From Schumannella soli (GTDB lineage: Bacteria > Actinomycetota > Actinomycetes > Actinomycetales > Microbacteriaceae): a stretch of DNA of 64,000 bases. The position numbers and the translations under genes are program-made. The stretch spans positions 1,194,076 through 1,258,075 of the forward strand of contig NZ_VHQG01000001.1 of NCBI RefSeq assembly GCF_006517435.1, read 5' to 3'. Every line of letters starts with the position of its first letter. Positions within the stretch are counted from its first letter, which is position 1. The notes under the pieces are model-generated. The model was not told where the DNA came from and made no database searches. It was given only the letters and a program-made list of their open reading frames with translations. Positions 15,678 through 23,725 of the stretch are shown in pieces.

Positions 15678-17105
15678 GTGACTGACACCACCAGCAAGAC
15701 CACCGCCTCGGCCGAGGCCGTGGCGACCGTGGCGCAGGTCGAGCACATCGACCCCAGCGTCATCGAGTTCGAGGCGAACATCCGCACCGACGTGCAGCTC
15801 GACCCCGCCTTCGTCGCATCCATCCGCGCGGAAGGAGTGCTGCTGCCGGTGCTCGCGCGCCGCGGCGACGACGGCACCGTGTACGTTCGCGACGGGCAGC
15901 GTCGCGTGCTCGCCGCCCGCGAGGCCGGAACCTCGACGATCCCGGCGTACTTCGGGGCGGGGGAGCTGACCACGGCGCAGCGCATCACGCAGCAGCTCGT
16001 GACCAACGACCGCCGCACCGACCTCACCGGCACCGAGCGCGTCACCGCCTACGAGCAGCTGGCCTTCGAGGGACTGTCCGTGGCGAAGATCGCCAAGGCC
16101 ACCGGCGAGGACAAGGCCACCATCGAGAAGTCGATCACCGTCGCGAAGTCGACCGCCGCGCGCGAGGCGCTGGCCGACACCGCGGTGTCACTCGACCGGG
16201 CGCTGCTCATGGCCGAGTTCGAGGCCGACGCCGACGCGCTCGATGCGCTGGCCGAGGCCCGCGAGGACGAGCTTGAGCACCTGGCGGGGGAACTGCGCCA
16301 CGACGCGAAGGTCTCCGCCCGCGAAGAGGCCGTGCTCGGTGAGTACGTCGGCCAGGGCGTAGCCGCGGTCAGCACGTGGCCCACGGGCGCGCGCCGCCTG
16401 CACACCCTCACGGATGCCGCCGACGACGCCGACGACCGCCCCGGCATCACCGACGCCCAGCACGCCGAGTGCCCGGGCCGCGTGGTCTATGTCAACGTGT
16501 GGGGCCTCGACGACGGTGACCAGGACACCGAAGAGGTGTGCGTGCAGCCGGAGCTGCACCACGACCGCTACCGCTACAGCAGCGGCGCTCAGCCGAAGGT
16601 GAAGCTCGCCGACCTCCCCGACGACGAGGCCGAGGCCCGCCGCGCGGAGCGTCGGACACTGCTGGCCAACAACAAGGCGTGGGATGCGGCGGAGCCGGTG
16701 CGCCGCGAGTGGATCGCGACCCTGCTGACCCGCAAGACGCTGCCGAAGGCTGCGGCCCTGTTCGAGGCCGTCACGTTGACCAGCTACAGCTACACCGTCA
16801 GCAACGACCGCCACACGCACACGCGCGCGTTCCTGGGCCTCGACCCGAACGGGTTCGGGCACGACCAGATCGCGAAGGTCGCCACGGATACCCCGACCCG
16901 GGCCGGGCACGTCGTGCTCGCGACCATGCTCTCCGCCCGCGAGAACCACACCAGCCGAGAGTCGTGGCGCACCCCGAATGCCGAGGATCGCGACTACCTG
17001 CTGCAGCTGCAGGCGTGGGGATACACCCTCTCCGCGGTCGAGCGGATCGCCGCGGGCCTGAACGCGGATGACGACCAGGTCGAGAGCGAGGACGCTGCCG
17101 AGTGA
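15678..17105 (+). CDS. ParB/RepB/Spo0J-type partition-like protein (475 aa)
   Basis: The N-terminal ParB-like domain (about residues 18-85) includes VEHIDPSVIEFEANIR and the ParB box GQRR (73-76). An HTH follows (LSVAKIAKATGEDKATIEKS, about 133-152). The rest is a long acidic region without a clear domain. Such ParB-like proteins of integrative elements and plasmids bind DNA and can act in partition, copy control or as nucleases; no parA is seen nearby, so classical partition is unlikely from this window. GTG 15678 is used because AGAGGAAG precedes it and the 9985 remnant starts at the same point. Confidence 0.75.
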   Translation: MTDTTSKTTASAEAVATVAQVEHIDPSVIEFEANIRTDVQLDPAFVASIRAEGVLLPVLARRGDDGTVYVRDGQRRVLAAREAGTSTIPAYFGAGELTTAQRITQQLVTNDRRTDLTGTERVTAYEQLAFEGLSVAKIAKATGEDKATIEKSITVAKSTAAREALADTAVSLDRALLMAEFEADADALDALAEAREDELEHLAGELRHDAKVSAREEAVLGEYVGQGVAAVSTWPTGARRLHTLTDAADDADDRPGITDAQHAECPGRVVYVNVWGLDDGDQDTEEVCVQPELHHDRYRYSSGAQPKVKLADLPDDEAEARRAERRTLLANNKAWDAAEPVRREWIATLLTRKTLPKAAALFEAVTLTSYSYTVSNDRHTHTRAFLGLDPNGFGHDQIAKVATDTPTRAGHVVLATMLSARENHTSRESWRTPNAEDRDYLLQLQAWGYTLSAVERIAAGLNADDDQVESEDAAE

Positions 17106-17175
17106 TCGACCGGGCGGGGCAGCCCAACACCTGCCCCGCCCACCCCCGGGGCGCGGTGTGCCAGCTGCGCCGGCA

Positions 17176-17195
17176 CGCGAGGGGCGACCCCCTCG
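17176..17195 (+). terminator. hairpin after parB
   Basis: GCGAGGGG-CGA-CCCCCTCGC is followed by GCACCCCCG. The same unit (GCGAGGGG-TGAT-CCCCTCGC, then GCACCCCCG) stands after the DUF3560 gene at 18930, so terminator and following leader seem to have been copied together. Confidence 0.5.
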
Positions 17196-17264
17196 CGCAC
17201 CCCCGGGAACGAACCGCTGCGCGGGCCGCGCGATCGCGCAGCAGCGGCCGGCGGCCGCCAGCCA

Positions 17265-17563
17265 GGTCGCCGGCGGCGCCGGCGCTGTTCGCCTCATCGC
17301 GCCGGCCAGGGCCGGCCGTTCTGCATCCGGGCGGGGCCCGGTTTTCTTTCCGTGAAGCCTGCGGCAGGATACGGCCGCCCGACCTGCACACAAGCGGCGG
17401 CGCCGCCGGTCCTCCGAGACTTTCCGACCGCGTCGCTGCGCTCCTGATTTCGGCCGGAAACTCTCTCCTCCCCGCCCCAAGGGGTTGTGCTCCGGCCTGT
17501 CGTCCTACCGGCGACAAAGTCGCCTTCACGGCAAGAAAACGTGGAGGGGGAGGAGCAGAGACC
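17265..17563 (+). promoter_or_regulatory. repeated structured leader, copy C
   Basis: Same order of elements as copies A and B: the GCCGGC-rich hairpins; CCGGGC-GGG-GCCCGG with TTTTCTTT; S1 GGTTTTCTTTCCGTGAAG (17340-17357); the inner stem GAGACTTTCCGACCG/CGGCCGGAAACTCTC; GTCGTC-CTACC-GGCGAC (C-to-T change giving a G-U pair); S2 CTTCACGGCAAGAAAACG (17524-17541); and S3 CGTGGAG (17540-17546), which pairs with S2 through one G-U and runs into the Shine-Dalgarno GGAGGGGGAGGAG. Confidence 0.7.
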
Positions 17564-17923
17564 ATGACCCAGCCCACCGGCACCATCGCCGAAATCCTGT
17601 TCGGCGCACGCCACAGTCCCGCTGACGGGATCAGCAGCCGCGTCGACGAGGTCACCGTGACGCACGAGGGCGGCCGCCACACGGCCGACGAGCGCACGCC
17701 CGCCGTGCGGCTCGTGACCCGCACCAACACCATTCCGGGCATGACCCTGCACCACTTCGAGCCGGTCGAGCCGCGCCCGGCCGAGCGCGTCGGCTACATG
17801 GCATCCGGCGCGTGGGTCGTCGTCGGCGTCGACCTCGCCCGCGAGCTCGGCATCGCCCCGGCCGCGTACAAGCTGCACGACCGCAGCGAGACCCCGGCCC
17901 GCTACGCCGCCCTGAACAGCTGA
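17564..17923 (+). CDS. hypothetical protein of the mobile module (119 aa)
   Basis: Begins MTQPTGTIAEILFGARHSP. Predominantly beta-like with a GYMASGAWVVVGVDLARELG segment and a C-terminal DRSETPARYAALNS. No signal peptide, membrane segment or known family. Preceded by leader C and a strong Shine-Dalgarno sequence, followed 30 bp later by the DUF3560 gene, so the two are probably co-transcribed. Confidence 0.65.
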   Translation: MTQPTGTIAEILFGARHSPADGISSRVDEVTVTHEGGRHTADERTPAVRLVTRTNTIPGMTLHHFEPVEPRPAERVGYMASGAWVVVGVDLARELGIAPAAYKLHDRSETPARYAALNS

Positions 17924-17953
17924 CCCGCACCGATCGAGACGAGGAGATCCGAC

Positions 17954-18892
17954 ATGCTCACCATCACCCACACCCACGAAGCCGGAACCCTGATCGAGGG
18001 CACCAGCCGCGGCGACGGAACCGCCGACATCCTCAAGGCCAACCGCTGGAGGTGGGGCCGCAGCATCAGCGCCTGGTACGTGCCGAACAGCCGCGACCAT
18101 CGCCCCAACCACCCCACGATCCGCCGCACCGCGGATGCGCTCACCGCGGCCGGGTTCGAGGTGACGACTGAGTTGGACGAGAGCGTGCGCAGCACCGCCG
18201 AGGTCGAGGCGGGGAAGATCGCCCGCCAGGCCGACCGCGTTGCCGCGCTCGAGCAGAAGGTCGACCGCAAGCAGGCGGCAGCGGATGCGGCATGGCAGCG
18301 ACACGAGGCTGACGCCGCGCGCCTGCCCGAAGGCGGGGAGCCGGTGAAGATCGGCCACCACTCCGAGCCCCGACACCGTCGCGCCCTCGACCGGGCACAC
18401 GCGAGCATGGGCGCGAGCGTCCAGGCCGACCACGACGCGAACGAAGTCGCACGCCGCGCCGACGAAGCGAGTCACACCACCGGGGCCCGCTACAGCGTCG
18501 TCACCGTCGCGAACCGGATTCAGAAGCTCGGCGCCGACATCCGCCGCGCCGAGCGGTCAATCGAGGCCGACTACTACCACCCGGAACGCGGCTACGAGCC
18601 GGCAACGCAGGAGCGCAAGGACGCCCGCGCCGTGGCGATCGCGCCACGCCTGACCGAGCTGCGCGACCAGCTCACCTACTGGGAGAGCGTGCGCGCCGAG
18701 CAGATCGCCGACGGCACCGCCACCAACTACAGCCGCGACACGATCAAGCCAGGCGACACGGTGAAGGTCGGCGGCTACTGGTACCGGGTCGTGCGGGCGA
18801 ACGCGAAGACGGTCAGCGTCGACACCGGCCACAGCTGGACGCAGACGACGCCCTACGCGAAGATCACCGCCCACCGCCCCGCCGGCGGCTGA
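17954..18892 (+). CDS. DUF3560 domain protein (312 aa)
   Basis: The N-terminus MLTITHTHEAGTLIEGTSRGDG, followed by KANRWRWGRSISAWYVPNSRD and a long coiled-coil-like region (EQKVDRKQAAADAAWQRHEA), matches DUF3560. The C-terminus is a small beta domain (KPGDTVKVGGYWYRVVRANAK). The family occurs on plasmids and integrative elements near antirestriction-type genes; function unknown. GAGGAGAT precedes the ATG. Together with DUF3846 and ParB it marks an actinobacterial plasmid/ICE maintenance region. Confidence 0.7.
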   Translation: MLTITHTHEAGTLIEGTSRGDGTADILKANRWRWGRSISAWYVPNSRDHRPNHPTIRRTADALTAAGFEVTTELDESVRSTAEVEAGKIARQADRVAALEQKVDRKQAAADAAWQRHEADAARLPEGGEPVKIGHHSEPRHRRALDRAHASMGASVQADHDANEVARRADEASHTTGARYSVVTVANRIQKLGADIRRAERSIEADYYHPERGYEPATQERKDARAVAIAPRLTELRDQLTYWESVRAEQIADGTATNYSRDTIKPGDTVKVGGYWYRVVRANAKTVSVDTGHSWTQTTPYAKITAHRPAGG

Positions 18893-18929
18893 GCCAGCGC
18901 CCGGGTCGGCCCCCGCGGGGGCCGGCCGC

Positions 18930-18949
18930 GAGGGGTGATCCCCTCGCGC
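18930..18949 (+). terminator. hairpin after the DUF3560 gene
   Basis: GCGAGGGG-TGAT-CCCCTCGC forms a perfect 8-bp stem. Just upstream GGCCCCCGCGGGGGCC is also self-complementary. Confidence 0.55.
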
Positions 18950-18959
18950 ACCCCCGTGC

Positions 18960-19232
18960 AGGAGCCGGCGGCGCCGGCCAGGCGCTCGACGGAGCTCGCG
19001 CCCACCAGGTCGGCCGCATCCGCGGCCGCCGCTCTTATCCGAGGGCTTGCCCCCGAATTTTCTGCCGTGGAGCCTGCGGCATTGTGCGGTCGGCCGCCCG
19101 CCGTGTAAGTGCTTTCGCGGCATATCCTCCCTCGCGGTGCTCGGTCCGGTATTCCACGGTCACCTGCACTCAGCGTGTCTCCCTGCGGCGACCAAGGTCG
19201 CCTCCACGGCAAAAAAACGTGGAGGGGAGGAG
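18960..19232 (+). promoter_or_regulatory. repeated structured leader, copy D (covarying arms)
   Basis: The most diverged of copies A-D. All three arms carry the same compensatory change: S1 TTTTCTGCCGTGGAG (19058-19072), S2 CTCCACGGCAAAAAAACG (19202-19219) and S3 CGTGGAG (19218-19224), where A and B have GTGAAG/CTTCAC/GTGAAG. GGCGACC-AA-GGTCGCC is also extended by one compensated pair. A hairpin CGAGGGC-TT-GCCCCCG precedes S1. GGAGGGGAGG and the ATG follow S3. Confidence 0.7.
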
Positions 19233-19238
19233 ATGAGG

Positions 19239-19532
19239 ATGATGAGCACCACAGACCAGGTCACCCAGGCCGTCCAGCAGTTCGCAGCAGCGTTCTCCGA
19301 TCAGGGCCTCGCGCGTGAGCTCGCGGGTGGGTTCAGCTGCACCGAGGTGGAAGCGATCTTCGCCGTACTGCACACCGCCGGCGCCGCCGAGGCTGCGCAG
19401 ATGTGGGTCGAGATCCACGCCGAGCACGACGAGCCCGGAGACCAGCACTCCGCGACCGAGACCGAGCCGGAGCCCTACCCCGAACCGATGGTCGACCCCA
19501 TGGACCTGCTGCAGTGCGACAGCTGCCAGTGA
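19239..19532 (+). CDS. small hypothetical protein (about 97 aa)
   Basis: Contains STTDQVTQAVQQFAAAFSDQ, then a helical CTEVEAIFAVLHTAGAAEAAQMW and an acidic Pro/Glu tail ending MDLLQCDSCQ (Cys-X2-Cys). Three ATGs are possible (19233, 19239, 19242); 19239 or 19242 fits the GGAGGGGAGG Shine-Dalgarno best. It stands directly behind leader D. The layout is that of small helical proteins common on actinobacterial plasmids; no function recognised. Confidence 0.6.
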   Translation: MMSTTDQVTQAVQQFAAAFSDQGLARELAGGFSCTEVEAIFAVLHTAGAAEAAQMWVEIHAEHDEPGDQHSATETEPEPYPEPMVDPMDLLQCDSCQ

Positions 19533-19549
19533 GCGGGGGAGCGGGCATC

Positions 19550-19860
19550 ATGACCTTCGACCAGAGCACGTTCACCCTCGAGCAGGCAGCCAACTACGCC
19601 GCCGGCTACCTCGACGGCCTCCGCGACGGCAAGCAACTCCAGCGCTACGCCGAGCAGCTCGTGCAGGACCTCGGCGAGCAGATCGACGAGCTGCACAAGG
19701 ACGTCACGTACTGGAAGCGCATTGCCAACGCGCCGAAGATCGCCAGCGACCTCACCCCACGCACGCCCACGACGCGCAGCAGACCGCCGTCCACCAGGCC
19801 GCTGCGTCGACCGCGCTGCAGCTCGTCGCCGACATCGAGAAGCAGATCGACGGCGCCTGA
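19550..19860 (+). pseudogene. frameshifted small helical protein
   Basis: MTFDQSTFTLEQAANYAAGY... reads well to KIASDLTP, then the sensible sequence continues in the -1 frame (AHDAQQTAVHQ ... ADIEKQIDGA, stop). One extra C in the CCCC run near 19757 would restore a single frame of about 103 aa. GGGGGAGC precedes the ATG. Probably a helical partner of the gene ahead. Either a real single-base deletion or a sequencing error. Confidence 0.6.
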
Positions 19861-20051
19861 CCGCACGCATGAAGAAGCTGCCGATCGCGCGAGGAGCGGC
19901 GACTCCCTCGACCGTCTGAGCGCTTCAACGGGAGTCGGCTGGCATCGGTCACGGCGCGCGCTGCCGCCGCCGGGCAGGGGTCAGCGGCTGAGCCGTCCCG
20001 CAAACAGAGGCGCCCGCGACAGCAAATCTGACTCGCTATCTCGGACGACGG

Positions 20052-20645
20052 TCATCCCCGCCGACGCCACCATCTCTTCTTCGCCTCAGCGACCAGCGCG
20101 CCGTCGTACGCGTACAGCCAGGCGGCCGCGACAGCGCGCTCCCGGTCGACGCCTCGGGCGCCGACGAACACCGTAAGCAACCCGATGCCGCCGACGACTA
20201 CCACCGCAAGGTAGAGCCAGCTGAATTCGGGCACCGTATCCGCGAGCCCCTCGGCCCCCGCCGTGAACTCTCCGGTCTTCGGGTCGCTGAAGTGCAGCAA
20301 TGCGGAGAAGGTCATATTGAAAAGCGCGGTGATCCACGATGACGCCACGACGACGAGTGTCAGCACCGCGGTACCGACTGTGGCCACGACGGCCGACGTA
20401 AACCCAGACCGCCGGGCCTCCACTCGCAGCTGCAGGTGAGCCAAGACCTGCCGCTGCACCGAACGCTCGAGACGCAAAAACGCATCCAGGCGTCGGGGCA
20501 CGTCGACGAAGCGATCATGGAGGTGTGCTTCGATCTCCTTCGGCGCCAACACCCCTCGGGCCACGAGCACCCGACCCAGCCAGCGCGCGAGACTCGGCAC
20601 CTTGCGCGAAGCAGGCGTCTGCTCGCTTTGGATTGAGCGATTCAC
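20052..20645 (-). CDS. membrane protein with two spans (about 197 aa)
   Basis: The N-terminal half is basic and helical (LARWLGRVLVARGVLAPKEIE). It is followed by two hydrophobic segments (TVGTAVLTLVVVASSWITAL and LYLAVVVVGGIGLLTVFVGA) separated by an acidic extracytoplasmic-like loop, and a basic C-terminus KKRWWRRRG. The start is uncertain: GTG 20645 and an upstream TTG are both possible, and neither has a good ribosome binding site. It lies downstream of the recombinase in the same direction. No family recognised. Confidence 0.5.
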   Translation of the reverse strand: MNRSIQSEQTPASRKVPSLARWLGRVLVARGVLAPKEIEAHLHDRFVDVPRRLDAFLRLERSVQRQVLAHLQLRVEARRSGFTSAVVATVGTAVLTLVVVASSWITALFNMTFSALLHFSDPKTGEFTAGAEGLADTVPEFSWLYLAVVVVGGIGLLTVFVGARGVDRERAVAAAWLYAYDGALVAEAKKRWWRRRG

Positions 20646-20729
20646 CCCGCCAGGCAACCGCGCACTCGAGCAGGTCGCCAGTCCCCTCTTCGCGTCAGCT
20701 GGATCAGCCGCGTTGGAACGCAGTCGCGA

Positions 20730-21353
20730 TCAGTCGTCGGCGAGCGGCAGCGTGATGGCGATGTCGTCGCCGACGTTCGCTGTGCGGGCTCGTTGCACGG
20801 CACGGTAGACGGTCGCGACGCCAACCTTGTACCGGCGGGCGATCTCATTCACGGAGTAGTCGCCAGAGTGGAACTCGGCGACGAGGTGCGCCTCGACGGC
20901 GGGAGTGAGCTTGGGCTTCTTCCCCTTGAGCCGACCGCGCGCGGCGGCGACGCGCATCCCTTCGCGGGTGCGGGCCCGGATGAGGTCGGCCTCGAACTCG
21001 GCGACCATCGCGAGGGCGTTGAACAGCAGTCGGCCGGTCGGGTCTTCGGGATCGTGAATGCTCTCCCCGATCCGCAGCCGCACGCCCTTCTTCGTGAGCT
21101 CGTCGACGAGGTCGCGCGCGTCGGGGACGGAGCGGGCGAGGCGATCGAGTTTGGTCACCATCAGGGTGTCGCCGGCTCGAACGGCAGCGAACGCTTCCCG
21201 GAGCGCGGGGCGATCCCGGTTCGAGCCGGTGAGGCCCTCGTCGACGTAGAGCTGGTCGGGGGAGACGCCGGCGGCGAGGAGCGCATCGCGCTGCAGTTGC
21301 GCATCCTGCTTGTGCGTGGATACGCGGGCGTAGCCGACCAGCACCCCGGTCAT
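20730..21353 (-). CDS. serine recombinase (resolvase/invertase family)
   Basis: 207 aa with the N-terminal catalytic domain GYARVST (Ser12 nucleophile) and conserved KLDRLARS and VAEFEADLIRARTREG, the long E helix, and a C-terminal HTH (YSVNEIARRYKVGVATVYRAVQ). Length and layout fit a Tn3-type resolvase or DNA invertase. It is probably for resolution or inversion at a local site; no obvious paired site or transposase is visible. It overlaps the upstream membrane-protein gene by 4 bp. A scrap of a second copy of its 3' end lies at 29601-29672. Confidence 0.9.
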   Translation of the reverse strand: MTGVLVGYARVSTHKQDAQLQRDALLAAGVSPDQLYVDEGLTGSNRDRPALREAFAAVRAGDTLMVTKLDRLARSVPDARDLVDELTKKGVRLRIGESIHDPEDPTGRLLFNALAMVAEFEADLIRARTREGMRVAAARGRLKGKKPKLTPAVEAHLVAEFHSGDYSVNEIARRYKVGVATVYRAVQRARTANVGDDIAITLPLADD

Positions 21354-21571
21354 CGCCGGTCGGGCTCGCGTCGGATGAACGGCAACCCGGTCAGGATCGT
21401 CGCTACCGCGAATACGAGTGCAGCGAAGCAGGCGATCGGCACGGCCACGTCGTCGCCGATCGTCTCATTCGCGCGCAGCGCGAGAACGACGAGCAGTCCG
21501 ATCATCCCCACAGCGGCGATGCCCATCGCTGCGATTGCTCGAACTCGGATCTGTCTCATTGCACGTCCCAT
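21350..21571 (-). CDS. small two-span membrane protein
   Basis: About 73 aa: MGRAMRQIRVRAIAAMGIAA, two hydrophobic helices (MGIAAVGMIGLLVVLAL and VAVPIACFAALVFAVATIL) and a short basic tail. It could also start at ATG 21559, which has GGGA 8 nt upstream. It overlaps the recombinase start by 4 bp (ATGA), so the two are translationally coupled. Function unknown. Confidence 0.5.
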   Translation of the reverse strand: MGRAMRQIRVRAIAAMGIAAVGMIGLLVVLALRANETIGDDVAVPIACFAALVFAVATILTGLPFIRREPDRR

Positions 21572-21687
21572 CACCGGAATCGTATGCGGAATGGGTCTTA
21601 CGAGAGCGGAGATTCCGGGACTCGGAGGCAGCGCCCAGGCCATTCCGGTGGACGATCCCCAAACGGAGGCAATCGACATCGCATCTC

Positions 21688-23526
21688 TCAGTCGGTTTGG
21701 AGATCTTCAATCAGGCTCACGCCTTGGTCGATACGCTTCTCGCGAGCTTTCACGGGTGCGCTCAGCGATTCAAGGGCGGCAGCGGCCGAACCGCCCTCCT
21801 TGAACCAGGACAGGACACTGTTCAGCGCAACGCGCGAGATCCGCTCGGAGTAGGGCCGGGCGCTATTGAGCGCCGCAGCACTCAGGGGGAGTCCGTGGTT
21901 GATCGCGTTGCGCACCCGACGGAGGCGTTTCCTGAGCACACCGGATTCCTTAGTCGCCTCTTCGAGTAGGCGCCGTTCTGCTTCCGGGTCAGTACTCGCT
22001 TCGAGTGCTTCCTCCAGGTCGGCTCGAAGGAGCGCGGGCATGTCGGGGCGCAGGATTTCGTCGCGGAGGGAGACGGCCGCCACGAGCGATATGTGCGATC
22101 GATCGCCGTCATACATACGGATGGTGTTTTCCAGGGCTCTGTAGTCCGCGCCTTGTTGCATCCCCCACGGGCCGTCAAAGGGCGCCACAATCTGGCGCGC
22201 CAGCAGGTGATCAGTGCGTCTGTCTCGCTCGAAAGACTCGAGCGCGTTTGCAAGGCTGTTGCCGCTGACGCCGAGGGTTACCGAGATCAGCTCCATGGCG
22301 TGGTCTTCGAGCGCGGTCGCTACCCGCGGGGTCACGGCGCGGAGATTGTGGAAGAGAACATCTCGGTGATCGGTCAGCCGTGCTTCGCGAAGCGTTGTCA
22401 GCGCCTCTGCCAGCGACAGCGGCATGGGCCCTCGAGCGAGTGCTTCGCTGAGCTGATCCGAGGCGTTGGCCAAAATCTCGGCGGTTGCGCCTACGCCGTA
22501 CTCGTCGACGAAAACGCCGCCACCCGACGCCTGGTTGAGTCCGCCCGAAATGACGGCCGGCTGGCCGTCCGCCATGACCACGCATTTCTGCGTGTCGACC
22601 CAGGCGACACCGCCGGCTTCGGCAGCGATCGACACGAGCGCATCTACCTGTTGCCGTGCAGATCGCGCAGCACCCGCGACGGCTCGCTCGCCGAGATCGA
22701 CGCGGACCAGAACTATTCGACTCTCCGGCCCCAGCGACAGCTGGTGCAAAGGCTCTAGCCAGTGCACGTCTTCGCTGATGGTACGAAGTTCCCCGCGCTC
22801 GGGGAAGTCGTTGGGCCCACCGTCGAGAGCGTTCGGGAGCGCCCACTCGCCCCTGAGGAAGGTGATTCGCCCGGCCTCTAACCGCATCCCGGGCACGGCG
22901 GCCCGATCGTAGACAAGCCAGACGACCACTCGGCAGATCGGCGGAGCGCTGACGAGGCTCTGCTTGGCCTTCGCTAGGCGATCGGCGACGGAACCTAGCT
23001 CGTGGCGGTCATCGGTAACCCACTCGGGCCAATCTCGCCCCACGAGCTCCTCGGCAACCGTGTCCATGATCGAGAACGGACCCTCGGCGGCCTCCCCGAC
23101 TTGAGAGGCCAGTACGGCGGTAAGTCGCCGCAGCTGACGAGTCGTCGTGCCGGCCCGCTGAGCCGCGTCGCACACGTCTTCGAACGCCGCGCTGATTGCC
23201 GGTGAGGATCGCCAGATCGCGTCGAATCTCGCCGCATCCGCGATGAAACGGCTCCGGCCCTTCGTGCCGATCAGCTCATCAGCGATGGGCGCGACGACCC
23301 GCGACAGGCGGGCCCCGAGACGCGACTGCTGGAACTCGATCTCGCTCTGCAACGACTTGCAGTTCTTCTTCGCCTGGTCCTGGCCCCATCGGGTGTCGTC
23401 GAGTGCGGCCGCATACGCTCCGAGCTCAGACACTGCTTCGCCGAGGGTGTACGGCAGCGGCGCACGATAAGGGAGCGGTAGGACCCTAGCTACAGATCTC
23501 AACCATTCGGGAGTCGGATCGTCCAC
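21688..23526 (-). CDS. large protein with C-terminal HEPN-like motif (612 aa)
   Basis: GTG 23526 has GGAGG 9 nt upstream; an upstream TTG at 23580 lacks a ribosome binding site. The long N-terminal part has no recognised domain. Near the C-terminus RRVRNAINHGLPL gives R539-X4-H544, the motif of HEPN domains of the ApeA/RnlA-like type fused behind large sensor regions. By analogy this could be a phage-responsive or stress-responsive RNase. It lies between the recombinase and the YfbU-type gene, all on the minus strand. The product of the 38475 gene has the same general layout but no obvious sequence similarity. Confidence 0.6.
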   Translation of the reverse strand: MDDPTPEWLRSVARVLPLPYRAPLPYTLGEAVSELGAYAAALDDTRWGQDQAKKNCKSLQSEIEFQQSRLGARLSRVVAPIADELIGTKGRSRFIADAARFDAIWRSSPAISAAFEDVCDAAQRAGTTTRQLRRLTAVLASQVGEAAEGPFSIMDTVAEELVGRDWPEWVTDDRHELGSVADRLAKAKQSLVSAPPICRVVVWLVYDRAAVPGMRLEAGRITFLRGEWALPNALDGGPNDFPERGELRTISEDVHWLEPLHQLSLGPESRIVLVRVDLGERAVAGAARSARQQVDALVSIAAEAGGVAWVDTQKCVVMADGQPAVISGGLNQASGGGVFVDEYGVGATAEILANASDQLSEALARGPMPLSLAEALTTLREARLTDHRDVLFHNLRAVTPRVATALEDHAMELISVTLGVSGNSLANALESFERDRRTDHLLARQIVAPFDGPWGMQQGADYRALENTIRMYDGDRSHISLVAAVSLRDEILRPDMPALLRADLEEALEASTDPEAERRLLEEATKESGVLRKRLRRVRNAINHGLPLSAAALNSARPYSERISRVALNSVLSWFKEGGSAAAALESLSAPVKAREKRIDQGVSLIEDLQTD

Positions 23527-23725
23527 TGTTCCGGACCTCCAGGACCGTGTCTGGAAATGAGCACTCCTAGTCTGCCGCAATGCGGGCTAGCCCCCGGAGG
23601 CACTCCCCGGCATCACGATGTCGGCATCCCCACCCGCGGCCGCCGGGACGTTGATGCTCAGTCCACCGCTCACGGTTGCGCCTCTCCCACTGAAATATTG
23701 CCGCCGCAAGTGGAGGCACAGGGCA

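Noticed and set aside
9190..19232. Leaders A-D as MITEs (terminal inverted repeats S1/S2)
   Set aside because: The 18-bp inverted repeat would fit, but all copies stop at the same distance before a start codon and no target-site duplications are seen, so a regulatory leader is the better reading.
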